A stretch of DNA of 64,000 nt from VXYL01 sp965199945 (GTDB taxonomy: Bacteria; Pseudomonadota; Gammaproteobacteria; Pseudomonadales; Azotimanducaceae): assembly GCA_965199945.1 (NCBI GenBank), contig OZ241354.1:2976001-3040000 (forward strand), in the 5' to 3' direction. Below, piece by piece: positions 1 to 8,100 of the stretch; the first letter of the stretch is position 1, and each line of letters begins with the position of its first letter. A program made the position numbers and the translations under genes. The notes below the pieces were generated by a model. The model saw only the letters and a program-made list of their open reading frames with translations, had not been told where the DNA came from and did not search any database.

Positions 1-1341
1 GTCCGGGGCGACGTCCTCCTCGCGCCAGGCGACGATCGGATCCACGTAGTCCGCCTGCCACGGCCCCGGGCCGCCGGCGCAATGCACCATGCCGGGCACC
101 ATGAAGAGGCGGAAGAAATCGGCGTTCCGCTCGGCCCCGCCGGCATCCTCCAGGAACTTGATGGCGCGTTGCGGGCGCAGCGGGTAGTCGTTCCAGCCTT
201 GGTACATCAGCAGTTTGCCGCCGCGCTCGCGGAAGTCGCGCAAGTCCGCGCTGCCGACGTCCAAGGGCGTCGTTGCATCGGCAATGCTGTCACGGTCCGC
301 TGCCGGGTCGAACGCCGCCAAGTCGAACGTGGGATCGTGGCGCATCAGCAGCGTCAGCATCTCGCCCACGCCGCCGACCACCGAATCCGCGCCCGGAATC
401 GCGTCGTTGGGCAGCATCCAGAACGCCCAGTCGCCAGCGGCTTCGGCACCGGGCGGCACGCCGGGCGAGAGCACGTTGCCCTCGGCATCCACCATGTCTG
501 CGTACACGGCGCGCGCCGTCTCCACTTGGCCGGCGGTCAAGCAGCCTGTGTCCTGCCCCGCCGCACATTCCAGCTTGGAAACGTCGAAGACGTCCGGCGT
601 GCATTTGCGCGGGTCGTCGATCACGCCGTCTTCGACGCCGTCCAGCATGTCGCAGGCATCCCGGGAAGCGTCGTCCAGGAGGCGCAGGGATTCCGTCGTG
701 AGCGGATTCGCCCGCTGGGCGCGTTCCATGGCCACCATCCACGGCACGAACTCCTGGAAGCGAAAGGCCGGCGCGCCGGCGATGATGCCGTCGTAGTCGT
801 CGGGGAAGCGCAGCGCTTCGAGCATCGCCGCCCGCCCGCCGTTGGAACAGCCATGGAAGTAGGCGTAGTCGATGTCCCGCTCGTAGAAGCGCCGGATCAC
901 CTGCTTCGCCGCCTGGGTGGCCAAATGGACGCCGCGGTAGGCATAGTCCAGCAGCGCCTCCGGCTGCTCGAAGAAGGCGTTGCCGTGCTGCGCTTCGTGG
1001 CCGGTGTCCGTGGACGCCATGGCGAATCCCTGCTCCAGCAGGCTCGCGGTGTCGCCGATGACGCCAGCCGAGCCGCCCACGCCGGAGAACATCAAGCGCC
1101 CGTTCCAGCCGTCGAGCGGCATCGTCACCTCGAAGCGGATCGCCCGGTTCACCACCCCGCGCACGCGGCAATGGGCAGGCGCTTCGTCGCTGGACGCCAC
1201 CACCACGCCGGGTTCGATGGCGTGGTTCAAGTCCGTCAAGCGCACCAGCTTGGCGCAGTTCTCGGAATCCTCGCCCGCGGCGAAGACCGCGTTCGCCGCC
1301 AACACCGCCGCCACCAAACCGAACACCCCCAAGCGCTTCAT
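1..1341 (-). CDS. tannase/feruloyl esterase family protein (3' end cut by window edge)
   Basis: Secreted serine esterase of the tannase/feruloyl esterase family, expected to hydrolyse aromatic or other carboxylic esters outside the cytoplasm. The 447 visible residues begin with a signal peptide (MKRLGVFGLVAAVLAANAVF, cleavage near residue 22). They carry the family nucleophile motif GCSNGGR at 164-170 (Ser166) and a typical C-terminal stretch with GMVHCAGGPGP that should supply the catalytic His. Family members are usually about 520-580 residues, so the last part is missing off the left edge. The start at 1341 is preceded by GGGAG-type purines. It is transcribed divergently from the GST gene. 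The exact substrate cannot be read from sequence. Confidence 0.88.
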   Translation of the reverse strand, partial: MKRLGVFGLVAAVLAANAVFAAGEDSENCAKLVRLTDLNHAIEPGVVVASSDEAPAHCRVRGVVNRAIRFEVTMPLDGWNGRLMFSGVGGSAGVIGDTASLLEQGFAMASTDTGHEAQHGNAFFEQPEALLDYAYRGVHLATQAAKQVIRRFYERDIDYAYFHGCSNGGRAAMLEALRFPDDYDGIIAGAPAFRFQEFVPWMVAMERAQRANPLTTESLRLLDDASRDACDMLDGVEDGVIDDPRKCTPDVFDVSKLECAAGQDTGCLTAGQVETARAVYADMVDAEGNVLSPGVPPGAEAAGDWAFWMLPNDAIPGADSVVGGVGEMLTLLMRHDPTFDLAAFDPAADRDSIADATTPLDVGSADLRDFRERGGKLLMYQGWNDYPLRPQRAIKFLEDAGGAERNADFFRLFMVPGMVHCAGGPGPWQADYVDPIVAWREEDVAPD

Positions 1342-1471
1342 TCCCCGCTCCCGCAACGTGAACGCGGCGACTATACACCCGCCCAACCTCCCGGCATTGC
1401 CGCAGGCGGCACCGACTCCCTCTCATCTCTTGTAGACTGCGCCACCACAAGCTCGCTTCATCGGGGAACCC

Positions 1472-2083
1472 ATGCTCAAACTCCACTTCGCACCGAACTC
1501 CAGGGCCGGGCGCATCGTCTGGCTGCTCGAAGAACTTGGCATGCCATACGAGATGAACAAGATGTCCTTCCATCCGAAGGACCTGAAGTCGCCCGAACAC
1601 CGCGCTCGGCATCCGCTTGGCCGCGTGCCCGTGCTGGACGACGGCGACGTGCGCATCTACGAATCCGGCGCCATCGTCGAGTATGTTCTGGAGCGGCACA
1701 AGAACGGCGGCTTGAAGCCGGCGGTGGATGCGCCCGAGTACCCGGCGTATCTGCAATGGTTCCACTACTGCGAAGGCATGGTGATGCCGCCGGTGAACAC
1801 CATCGTCGTGCAGACCCTGCTGCTGCCGCCGGAACGCCGCGACGAAACGGTGCTCGGCCAAGCGCAGCGGCTGCTCGGCAAGGCGCTGGCGCCGGTGGAC
1901 GAGCAGCTGGAGGGGCGCGACTACCTGATCGGCGACTTCTCGGCGGCGGACGTCATGCTCGGCCACGCCTGCTTCATGAGCGACCGCTTGGGCTGCGTGG
2001 GCGACGACATGGCGCATCTGAAGGCATACGTCGCCCGGCTTGCCGAACGGCCGGCCTTCAAGATCGCCATCGAGATGCGCTGA
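1472..2083 (+). CDS. glutathione S-transferase family protein
   Basis: 203-residue cytosolic GST. The N-terminal thioredoxin-like domain (about 1-78) contains the cis-proline and substrate-binding segment GRVPVLDDGD followed by IYESGAIVEY, where the ES pair normally contacts the glutathione gamma-glutamyl group. The C-terminal all-helical domain (about 85-200) ends with the N-capping-box-like stretch YLIGDFSAADVMLG. Serine or cysteine catalysis is not obvious from the N-terminus (HFAPNSRAGR), so the class is uncertain. The start ATG follows GGGGAA. The 130-base divergent gap to the tannase gene probably holds both promoters. Likely role is conjugation or reduction of electrophilic compounds; the substrate is unknown. 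Confidence 0.9.
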   Translation: MLKLHFAPNSRAGRIVWLLEELGMPYEMNKMSFHPKDLKSPEHRARHPLGRVPVLDDGDVRIYESGAIVEYVLERHKNGGLKPAVDAPEYPAYLQWFHYCEGMVMPPVNTIVVQTLLLPPERRDETVLGQAQRLLGKALAPVDEQLEGRDYLIGDFSAADVMLGHACFMSDRLGCVGDDMAHLKAYVARLAERPAFKIAIEMR

Positions 2084-2124
2084 CGCCGCCGCATCGCGCC
2101 GCGCACGTCGAAGGGGCTGCCGCA

Positions 2125-2772
2125 TTGCCGCTTGAAGCCATCGAAATGGACGCGCCGGACGCCCTCGGCACGGTCGTCTGGCTGCACGGCCTCGGCGCGG
2201 ACGGGCACGATTTCGAGCCGGTCGCGCCGATGCTGAACCTCGGCTCGCCGGTGCGGTTCGTCTTTCCCCACGCGCCGATGCGCAAGGTGACCATCAACGC
2301 CGGCGCCGAAATGCGCGCCTGGTACGACATCGACCCGCGCGCGCCGCTTGCCGGCACCGAGGACATTCGGCGCTCGGCGGAACAGATCGAAGAGCTAGTG
2401 CAGGCGGAAGAAGAGCGCGGCATCGCCAGAAGCCGGATCGTCCTGGCAGGCTTCTCCCAAGGCGGCGTGATCGCCTTGCACTTGGGGCTGCGCTCGCAGG
2501 AGCGCTTCGCTGGCGTGATGGCCCTCTCCACCTATCTCCACGACCACGAACACATCGCCGAGGAGGTCTCCTTCGCCAGCATCGACACGCCCATCCTCAT
2601 GGCCCACGGCCAGATGGACCCGATGATCCCCATGGCCCGCGCCATCACCTCCCGCGACGCCCTCACCGCCCTCGGCTACGACGTGGAGTGGCGCGAATAC
2701 GGCATGGGCCACCAGGTCTCGCCCCAGGAGATCGCCGACATCGGGGAGTGGCTGAACGCGCGCTTCGGCTGA
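2125..2772 (+). CDS. alpha/beta-hydrolase carboxylesterase (phospholipase/carboxylesterase family)
   Basis: 215-residue serine esterase like the Pseudomonas carboxylesterase and acyl-protein thioesterase group. The triad can be placed: Ser111 in GFSQGG, Asp165 in GQMDPMIP and His196 in GMGHQVS. The oxyanion segment WLHGLGADG is at 19-27. A TTG start at 2125 is chosen because AAGGGG lies about eight bases upstream and the extra residues match the family N-terminus. ATG at 2146 is the alternative. It lies 41 bases behind the GST gene and may be cotranscribed with it. A decayed copy of bases 2277-2342 is found at 3565-3630, on the far side of the neighbouring vapBC-type module. Confidence 0.9.
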   Translation: MPLEAIEMDAPDALGTVVWLHGLGADGHDFEPVAPMLNLGSPVRFVFPHAPMRKVTINAGAEMRAWYDIDPRAPLAGTEDIRRSAEQIEELVQAEEERGIARSRIVLAGFSQGGVIALHLGLRSQERFAGVMALSTYLHDHEHIAEEVSFASIDTPILMAHGQMDPMIPMARAITSRDALTALGYDVEWREYGMGHQVSPQEIADIGEWLNARFG

Positions 2773-2800
2773 GCGGCCGCAGAGAACAAACGTCAATGGC

Positions 2801-3229
2801 CTACAGGACGACCAGCGCCAGATCGTCTGCCCGCGCAACCGCCATGGCAGAGACCGAGCGATCGAGCGTGACGAACCGCATGTCGTGCGCAACCGCGAGC
2901 GCAAGAAGGTAGACGTCCGTGATTTGGCGGGCGCCCAGCAGTCGCTGGCTGTCCACCAACGCCGAGTCAAGGATGCTCGCGTCGTCCGGGACGAAGCGGT
3001 GGTGCAGCGTGGAAGTGGCTTCGCGCAGGAGCCCAATGGCCTCCGCCACGCCGATGGCATTGGGGTAGGAAGGCTGAGACAGAATGCGCACGCAGCCATT
3101 CTGCGTAATCGGGCAAGACGCCCAGCCCTCGCCGAAGTGTTCTCCCAGCCAGGCGCTCACTGTCTGGTGTTGGAGGTGATTTTCGTCGAGCAGAGCGATC
3201 AAGATGTTCACATCCAACAGCGAGTACAT
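2801..3229 (-). CDS. PIN-domain ribonuclease toxin (VapC-type)
   Basis: 142-residue PIN domain protein, predicted metal-dependent RNase toxin of a type II toxin-antitoxin pair. The first acidic residue is in LLDVNILIALLDE near the N-terminus, and the C-terminal acidic cluster is in ITDVYLLALA and FVTLDR, the usual PIN arrangement. The length matches the family. The start ATG at 3229 follows GAGGG on the coding strand and lies 19 bases behind the antitoxin stop, so the two are one operon. It is convergent with the carboxylesterase. It looks intact. Family activity is well established; the RNA target is unknown. Confidence 0.9.
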   Translation of the reverse strand: MYSLLDVNILIALLDENHLQHQTVSAWLGEHFGEGWASCPITQNGCVRILSQPSYPNAIGVAEAIGLLREATSTLHHRFVPDDASILDSALVDSQRLLGARQITDVYLLALAVAHDMRFVTLDRSVSAMAVARADDLALVVL

Positions 3230-3248
3230 GCGCTTGTGCCCTCATGCC

Positions 3249-3488
3249 CTACACACCGAGTTCATCCCGCATGTCATTGACGAGTTCGTTCGTAACTGGC
3301 GACTGCCCTGCAGGAATAGGCCGAAACCCATGCCGACCTCGCGACCCAGTCGAGTTGCGCATTGCACGGTTCCGCAGCGCCTCGCGCATCAGTTCCGAGG
3401 CCAACTGTCCCGCCGTCTTGCGTTGATGCCGCGCAAGTTCCTTCGCGGCGGCCAACACGTCCTCGTCAATGTCCAGTGTGGTTCGCAT
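3249..3488 (-). CDS. ribbon-helix-helix antitoxin (VapB-type)
   Basis: 79-residue DNA-binding antitoxin partner of the PIN toxin. The N-terminus MRTTLDIDEDVLAAAKELAR has the ribbon-helix-helix pattern: a short beta strand, then an amphipathic helix. A second helix (TAGQLASELMREAL) follows. The C-terminal tail should wrap the toxin. The frame stays open upstream, but the ATG at 3488 gives the canonical start. The dimer is expected to bind its own promoter and repress the operon, as is known for this family. Promoter-like hexamers sit at 3517-3545. Confidence 0.85.
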   Translation of the reverse strand: MRTTLDIDEDVLAAAKELARHQRKTAGQLASELMREALRNRAMRNSTGSRGRHGFRPIPAGQSPVTNELVNDMRDELGV

Positions 3489-3516
3489 CGAATCGCCTAC
3501 GACCAATCGTGGAGGC

Positions 3517-3545
3517 ACCCTAGCGCACCCCGCACGGCGCATCAA
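3517..3545 (-). promoter_or_regulatory. candidate sigma70 promoter of the vapBC-type operon
   Basis: On the minus strand TTGATG (3540-3545) and TAGGGT (3517-3522) are separated by 17 bases and end about 28 bases upstream of the antitoxin start. The -35 is good and the -10 is weak. A repressor site for the ribbon-helix-helix antitoxin would be expected to overlap it, but no clear palindrome was seen. Confidence 0.4.
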
Positions 3546-3564
3546 GCATCAGCGAGCAAGCAAG

Positions 3565-3630
3565 CGATGTGCAAGGTGACCATCAACGCCGGCGCCTAAA
3601 TTCGCGCCTGGTACGACATCGACCCACGCA
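3565..3630 (+). pseudogene. decayed fragment of the carboxylesterase gene
   Basis: This 66-base stretch matches bases 2277-2342 inside the carboxylesterase gene with only about five or six differences, in the same orientation and 1288 bases further on. In the esterase frame it reads MCKVTINAGA and then a stop codon where the intact gene has Glu, and Met becomes Ile shortly after, so it is not functional. It sits between the antitoxin promoter and the 3' end of the methyltransferase gene. It looks like a recombination scar or the residue of a duplicated esterase gene. Confidence 0.8.
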
Positions 3631-3631
3631 C

Positions 3632-4612
3632 TTAGCGTTTGGCCGTCAGCGCGTGGCAGAAGTGATTCCCTTCGAAGACGAAGGGCTGGTTCTCGGCGAT
3701 GTGAAAGCCGCGATGCGCTAGGCGTTCGGCAAGGGCGTCGATCTCGGCATCGTCCATGGCCGCGGAGATCATGTCGCGCATTCGTTCGCCGTAGGCGGCC
3801 GTCTCCGCTGCGACGTGGTCCAAGATGGCGAGCTTCTGCTGGCGCGTGGCGTCCTTCGTCACGGCTGGGTTGAAGGTGGCCATCGACTGTTCCACGTAGA
3901 AGACGATCTGGGAGGGATCAGGCGACTTCGCTCCAGCATCCCGCAGCGCGGCCAAGCGCTCGTTCACAGTGGAGCGCAGCTGCTTGGCCTTGGCGTCGTT
4001 GCGCGGGTCCTCGCTGCGCTTGGCCAGTTGCTCTAGGCGCCGATGCAGCTCGCGCAGCGGCGGATGCAGGCCGGAGCCTTCGCAGGCCGCAACTTGCGCC
4101 AGGCCATCCCTGGCGTGGCGGACCACGGCGGAATCGGCGTGGTGGATGAGGGCCGCCAACGCGCTGCCGGTTGGCTTCAGCAGACGATGCAGTTCATCCA
4201 CCGCAGCAGCGTGTTCGGCGTACTCCAAGCCGAACTGGCTTGTCGCCAAGTCGACGCTTCCCTCTGGCAGCGTGGTGGCCTCGAGCGGCGTCTGGCCGAG
4301 GAAGCAAATGCGTTCGAGATGCTGCGCCTTGTCGCCGAGGGCCTTTGCCGGCGCGATGTCCGCCGAGTCGACGCCGACGATTTCGAAGCCGCGCCCGTGC
4401 TTCTCGCCGTATTCGGCCGCGATCAGCGCAATCGCCCCGTTTCCGGTGCCGAGATCGACGACGCGCCCGCTGTTCGGCACCGCATCCAAGACGCGGTGCC
4501 AGTGGTCTCGAATCCTGCCGTCGTAGTTGTCCGCGAAGCGGCCATCGAAGGTCGTGACCGTGCCGTAGCGCCAATAGGCGCTCCACTGCTCTGTGGTAAG
4601 GCGATCCGTCAC
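3632..4612 (-). CDS. class I SAM-dependent methyltransferase
   Basis: 326-residue methyltransferase. Motif I is VVDLGTGNGAIALIAAEYG (about 51-69), followed by the acidic loop IVGVDSADIAP and a post-motif LPEGSVDLATSQFGLEY. The first two thirds form a Rossmann-like SAM-binding domain. The C-terminal third is helical and may form a substrate lid. Its start codon overlaps the stop of the upstream oxygenase-like gene (ATGA), so the two are translationally coupled and probably act in one pathway. Substrate unknown. The stop codon abuts the decayed carboxylesterase fragment, so the 3' end may have been affected by that rearrangement. Confidence 0.82.
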   Translation of the reverse strand: MTDRLTTEQWSAYWRYGTVTTFDGRFADNYDGRIRDHWHRVLDAVPNSGRVVDLGTGNGAIALIAAEYGEKHGRGFEIVGVDSADIAPAKALGDKAQHLERICFLGQTPLEATTLPEGSVDLATSQFGLEYAEHAAAVDELHRLLKPTGSALAALIHHADSAVVRHARDGLAQVAACEGSGLHPPLRELHRRLEQLAKRSEDPRNDAKAKQLRSTVNERLAALRDAGAKSPDPSQIVFYVEQSMATFNPAVTKDATRQQKLAILDHVAAETAAYGERMRDMISAAMDDAEIDALAERLAHRGFHIAENQPFVFEGNHFCHALTAKR

Positions 4613-5256
4613 GTCCCGAAGGTCTCGAACCAGAAGTTGGCGGCGACGCTGATCCTCGGTCGCTCGCCGCCGTAGGGTTCCACCGCATGGCGGATGTAGG
4701 AGGGGAAGATCAGCAGGTCGCCCTTCGCCGGCCGGAAGCGAATCGCGTCGAACGAAAACTCCCGCCGCAAGCCGCGGTTCGCGGTGTCCAGATACATGCT
4801 TGCCGTGGTGCGCGGGTCCTGGAAGACGAGGGCGCCGGCCTCGAACTCGTTGGGCGGTTCATCGTCGCCTGGATCGACGCAGTACACGAGGCTCCAGGAC
4901 GCCAGCGGATGGTTGTGGTCCTGGAAGTAGCCGCCCCGCCGCGTGACGTGGAACCAGCTATGGCTGTGGAAGCGCAAGCGCCGCACGGCGTCCTCGTCCA
5001 AGTCGTTGGCGTTGCGCACGACGCCAGCCAAGTGGCCATGCAGGAACCGCTTGAGCTCCTGCACCGCCGGGCTCGGCCAATCGAGGAAGTCGAAACCGCT
5101 CTCGAAGACCGCCGGATGCGCCCGCTGGGGAGACTTCTCCTTGCGCAGGCTCTCCTTCTCGTTGGCCAGGATGTAGTCGCGCAGCGCATCCGCCCGCTTG
5201 GGCTCGGATGCGTTGCGGTAGAAGGGCGTGGCCCAGAGCTGGTTGAACGCGGGCAC
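4609..5256 (-). CDS. putative 2OG-Fe(II) oxygenase, TIGR02466-like
   Basis: 215-residue protein resembling the TIGR02466 family of putative 2-oxoglutarate/Fe(II) dioxygenases, which adopt a jelly-roll fold. Candidate iron ligands are the first His of DHNHPLASWS and the His of YIRHAVEPY. The Arg in GERPRISVAANF is in the position expected to bind 2-oxoglutarate. The family is widespread but its substrates are largely unknown. It overlaps the methyltransferase gene by four bases, suggesting paired modification chemistry (inference). A strong hairpin at 5297-5342 separates it from the TonB receptor gene upstream. Confidence 0.8.
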   Translation of the reverse strand: MPAFNQLWATPFYRNASEPKRADALRDYILANEKESLRKEKSPQRAHPAVFESGFDFLDWPSPAVQELKRFLHGHLAGVVRNANDLDEDAVRRLRFHSHSWFHVTRRGGYFQDHNHPLASWSLVYCVDPGDDEPPNEFEAGALVFQDPRTTASMYLDTANRGLRREFSFDAIRFRPAKGDLLIFPSYIRHAVEPYGGERPRISVAANFWFETFGT

Positions 5257-5296
5257 AGCGGTCGCTCAAGCCCTTGCTTTGCAGCGACCATCTGTC

Positions 5297-5342
5297 CCTT
5301 GGAACGTCTTGGGCGCAGCTTGTCGCCCAAGGCGTTCCAAGG
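5297..5342 (-). terminator. 19-bp hairpin between receptor and oxygenase genes
   Basis: Arms 5297-5315 and 5324-5342 are complementary over 19 positions with a single G-T wobble, around an 8-base loop. No T-run follows on either strand, so it may stop transcription with Rho, slow polymerase or protect a 3' end. It lies directly behind the stop codon of the TonB-dependent receptor. Confidence 0.6.
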
Positions 5343-5349
5343 CCGCCGT

Positions 5350-8010
5350 CTAGAACGAGTGCCGGTAGCTGAGGAAGGGCACGCGCCCGGCGACGTCGTA
5401 GAGAAAGAGTGCTCCGTCGCGCCAACGGTCCGCCTCGCTGATCGCCGGCCCTTCGTCGAACATGTTGCGAACGCCCCCCGACACTTCGCCCGCCCACGGC
5501 AGCACATAGTTGGCAGTGAGGTCGCTGGTGTGGTGGGAGCGGTAATCGCCGTGGTTGCGGGTGAAGCGCCAGATGTAGTTCACCGTGATCACGTCGCGCT
5601 GCCACTTGGCGGTGATCGCCGCCTTGCCGTCCGGGTAGAGGTTGCCGTCCAGGAGGTCCGTCGGCGGGTCGACGGGCGATGGCGTGATCTCGTATTCCGA
5701 CAGCTTGGTCGCCTCGATGTCGATCGACATGCTGCCCCAGTCGCTTCCCCCTGACCCAGCCCATGCGAGGGCGTCGCTCAAGTCGAATTCGTAGTGCAAT
5801 CGGAGGTCGAAGCCCGTCACCGAGCGAGTCGCCAAGTTCGCGAACACGAGGTCGATGGAGACCAACCGCCCCGGATCGCCCGCCTGGGTTGGCGTACCGC
5901 GCCGTACTACCACGCCCGATGGCAAGCTGCTGGTCTGTTCAAGCTGCAGAACGGTTGCAAGCGACAGCGATGACACTGCTTCCTCCAGCTCGATCTTGTA
6001 GTGGTCGAGGGAGACGGACAAGCCGGCCACGGGTTCGACGATGACGCCGAGGTTGAACGATTCGGCGGTCTCCGCCTCCAAGTTCGGGTTGCCGCCCGAG
6101 AAGTTCTCTACCTGAAAAGATGGGCATGGGTCGGTGCCGAGCGCTTCGCAACGGAAGGTGTCGCGCACGTTGTTGAAGGACTGTGATCTCTCTTGGTAGA
6201 GCTGCGTCAAGTTGGGCGCCTTGAAGCCCTCGCCCCAAGATGCTCGCAGCACGAGCATGTCCAGCGGCTGATAGCGCACGGCGACCTGCGGCGAGAACGC
6301 CGAGCCGAAGTCGTCGTAGCTGTCGTACCTGCCAGCAACGTTGATTTCCACCAGCTCGTGGACCGGCAGCGACACCTCGGCGAAGGTGGCCCAGCGAGAG
6401 CGGTTGCCGGCCGCGCTGTTGCCCGCGGAGCCGAGGACGTTGCCGGCCTCGCGGAAGCTGTCGTAGTCGTCCATGTAGGATTCCGACGCCACCTCCGCGC
6501 CAGCTGCCCAACCGATGGCGCCGCCCGGCAGATCCATCGCAAAGCCGTTCACATGGGCGCCGGCCGCCGTGTAGTCGGTGAGGATGTCGCGGTACAGGGT
6601 CGCGGCCATTCTGCCCAAAGCGGCGAGGTGCGTTGGGTCGGTAGAGAGCGGGTCGGTGAGGTTGTAATCGCCTTGCTCGACCTCCAGCTCCACTTGGCTC
6701 TGCAAAATGTACGTTTCGCCTTCCTCCGCTGCTTCGTAGCGGTAGTAGCGGGCGTACACCTCGTACTCGAAGGCATCGTCCGCAAACGTGCCGTTCAAGC
6801 CAAGCACGTTGTCCATCTCGAAGCGCACGGTGTCGTCGTCGCGCGGCCCGTGGCCGACGAAGCGATGGAACATCCAGAACGGTTGGGGCGTGCCGTCGGC
6901 AGCTTTGGGGTAGGAGTCCGCCGTGGTGTCGAACGGGTTGTAGGGACTGTCGTGCGGCACTAAGAAAAAGCCGACGGCCGGCGCGTAGCGGCCAAAGCTC
7001 TCGATGCGCGTCAGGCGGTTCTCGAAGAAGATGTTCGCCGAAGGCGTCCACTCGTAGTCCACATTCAAGGACGTGCTGATGCGGTCAAGTCCGCCCGTCT
7101 GAGCGGAAATGTTGGCGTAGGGGAAGCCGCAGGCTGTACCGGGAATGCCGTACGGATTCTCGAGCGGCCCGGAATAGACGGAGGTCTGGCAGTCACCCAC
7201 CGCCGCCGCCGCGCCGTAGGTCAACGTGAAGGCCGTGTTGCCGCCGGGCGAGACCCCGATGGTGTCCACGCCGACGTCCGGCAGCGTGCCGTCGCCCGGG
7301 TCCAGCACCTGCGCCTTGCTGTAGTCGCGGTCGCCGTCGAAGATCGGGTCGCGGGTGAACCATTCGGCGGTGAACAGGATGCTGCCCCGTTCTCCCCGTG
7401 CGCCGAAGACGAAATTGAAGTGGTCCGAGTCCGCGCCTTCGCGTTGCGGGAAGTCCTTGCCGATCTCGAACGCGGCGCCGTCGTAGTCCGTGCGCAGGAT
7501 GATGTTGATGACGCCGCCGAGGGCATCGGTGCCGTAGACGGCGGAGGCGCTGTCCGTGAGCACTTCGATGCGTTCGATGGCGGTGAGCGGAATGGAGTTG
7601 AGGTCCACCGCGGCGGTGCCGGTGAACGGATTGCCCGGCACTCTGCGCCCGTTGATGAGAATCGCCGTGCGGTCCGAACCGAGGCCGCGCAGACTCACCA
7701 GCGCGATCTGCCCGAAGCTGCTGCCGGAGCGTTCGCGGAAGGAGCCGAAGGCATTGTAGGTGGTGCTGCGCAACAGGTCGGCGACGTTCTCCAGGCCGGT
7801 GAGCTCGATCTCCGCCCGGTCGAAGACCGTGATCGGATTCGGCGTGTCGGCGACCTGGCGGCGGATGCGCGAGCCGGTGACGATCATCGACTCGATTTCC
7901 GCCGCGCCTTCGGACTCCTCCGCCGAAGCCGGCAACGCCAGCCCCCCCCCCAAGGACCCTGCGGCCGTCACAGCCCCAACCGCCTGCGCCAATCGCGTGC
8001 GTTTGAACAT
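5350..8010 (-). CDS. TonB-dependent receptor
   Basis: 886-residue outer-membrane receptor for active uptake of a large or scarce ligand, energised by TonB-ExbBD. It has a signal peptide (about 1-30, ending near LPASAEE) and a TonB-box-like ESMIVTGSRIRR. The plug domain (about 48-170) contains VSLRGLGSDRTAILINGRR and SASAVYGTDALGGVINI. The rest is a 22-stranded beta barrel ending in the C-terminal aromatic residue (YRHSF) needed for assembly. Length and motifs fit the broad substrate-type TonB receptors often found with carbohydrate or ester catabolism rather than a classical siderophore receptor. The start ATG has GGGGAGG upstream. Ligand unknown. Confidence 0.92.
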   Translation of the reverse strand: MFKRTRLAQAVGAVTAAGSLGGGLALPASAEESEGAAEIESMIVTGSRIRRQVADTPNPITVFDRAEIELTGLENVADLLRSTTYNAFGSFRERSGSSFGQIALVSLRGLGSDRTAILINGRRVPGNPFTGTAAVDLNSIPLTAIERIEVLTDSASAVYGTDALGGVINIILRTDYDGAAFEIGKDFPQREGADSDHFNFVFGARGERGSILFTAEWFTRDPIFDGDRDYSKAQVLDPGDGTLPDVGVDTIGVSPGGNTAFTLTYGAAAAVGDCQTSVYSGPLENPYGIPGTACGFPYANISAQTGGLDRISTSLNVDYEWTPSANIFFENRLTRIESFGRYAPAVGFFLVPHDSPYNPFDTTADSYPKAADGTPQPFWMFHRFVGHGPRDDDTVRFEMDNVLGLNGTFADDAFEYEVYARYYRYEAAEEGETYILQSQVELEVEQGDYNLTDPLSTDPTHLAALGRMAATLYRDILTDYTAAGAHVNGFAMDLPGGAIGWAAGAEVASESYMDDYDSFREAGNVLGSAGNSAAGNRSRWATFAEVSLPVHELVEINVAGRYDSYDDFGSAFSPQVAVRYQPLDMLVLRASWGEGFKAPNLTQLYQERSQSFNNVRDTFRCEALGTDPCPSFQVENFSGGNPNLEAETAESFNLGVIVEPVAGLSVSLDHYKIELEEAVSSLSLATVLQLEQTSSLPSGVVVRRGTPTQAGDPGRLVSIDLVFANLATRSVTGFDLRLHYEFDLSDALAWAGSGGSDWGSMSIDIEATKLSEYEITPSPVDPPTDLLDGNLYPDGKAAITAKWQRDVITVNYIWRFTRNHGDYRSHHTSDLTANYVLPWAGEVSGGVRNMFDEGPAISEADRWRDGALFLYDVAGRVPFLSYRHSF

Positions 8011-8100
8011 CTCGTCCTCCCCAAGCGTGTCCGATTTGTTTCAGCGTTGTAACATAGCACAGCCGCTTTGCGCCACCACCACCCACGGAACACCCGCGAC

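Noticed and set aside
82..2124. Long plus-strand open frame antisense to the tannase gene and out of frame through the GST gene
   Set aside because: Arg/His/Ala-rich text without domains; it exists because high-GC genes keep their antisense frames open. Only its last 216 codons are the real carboxylesterase.
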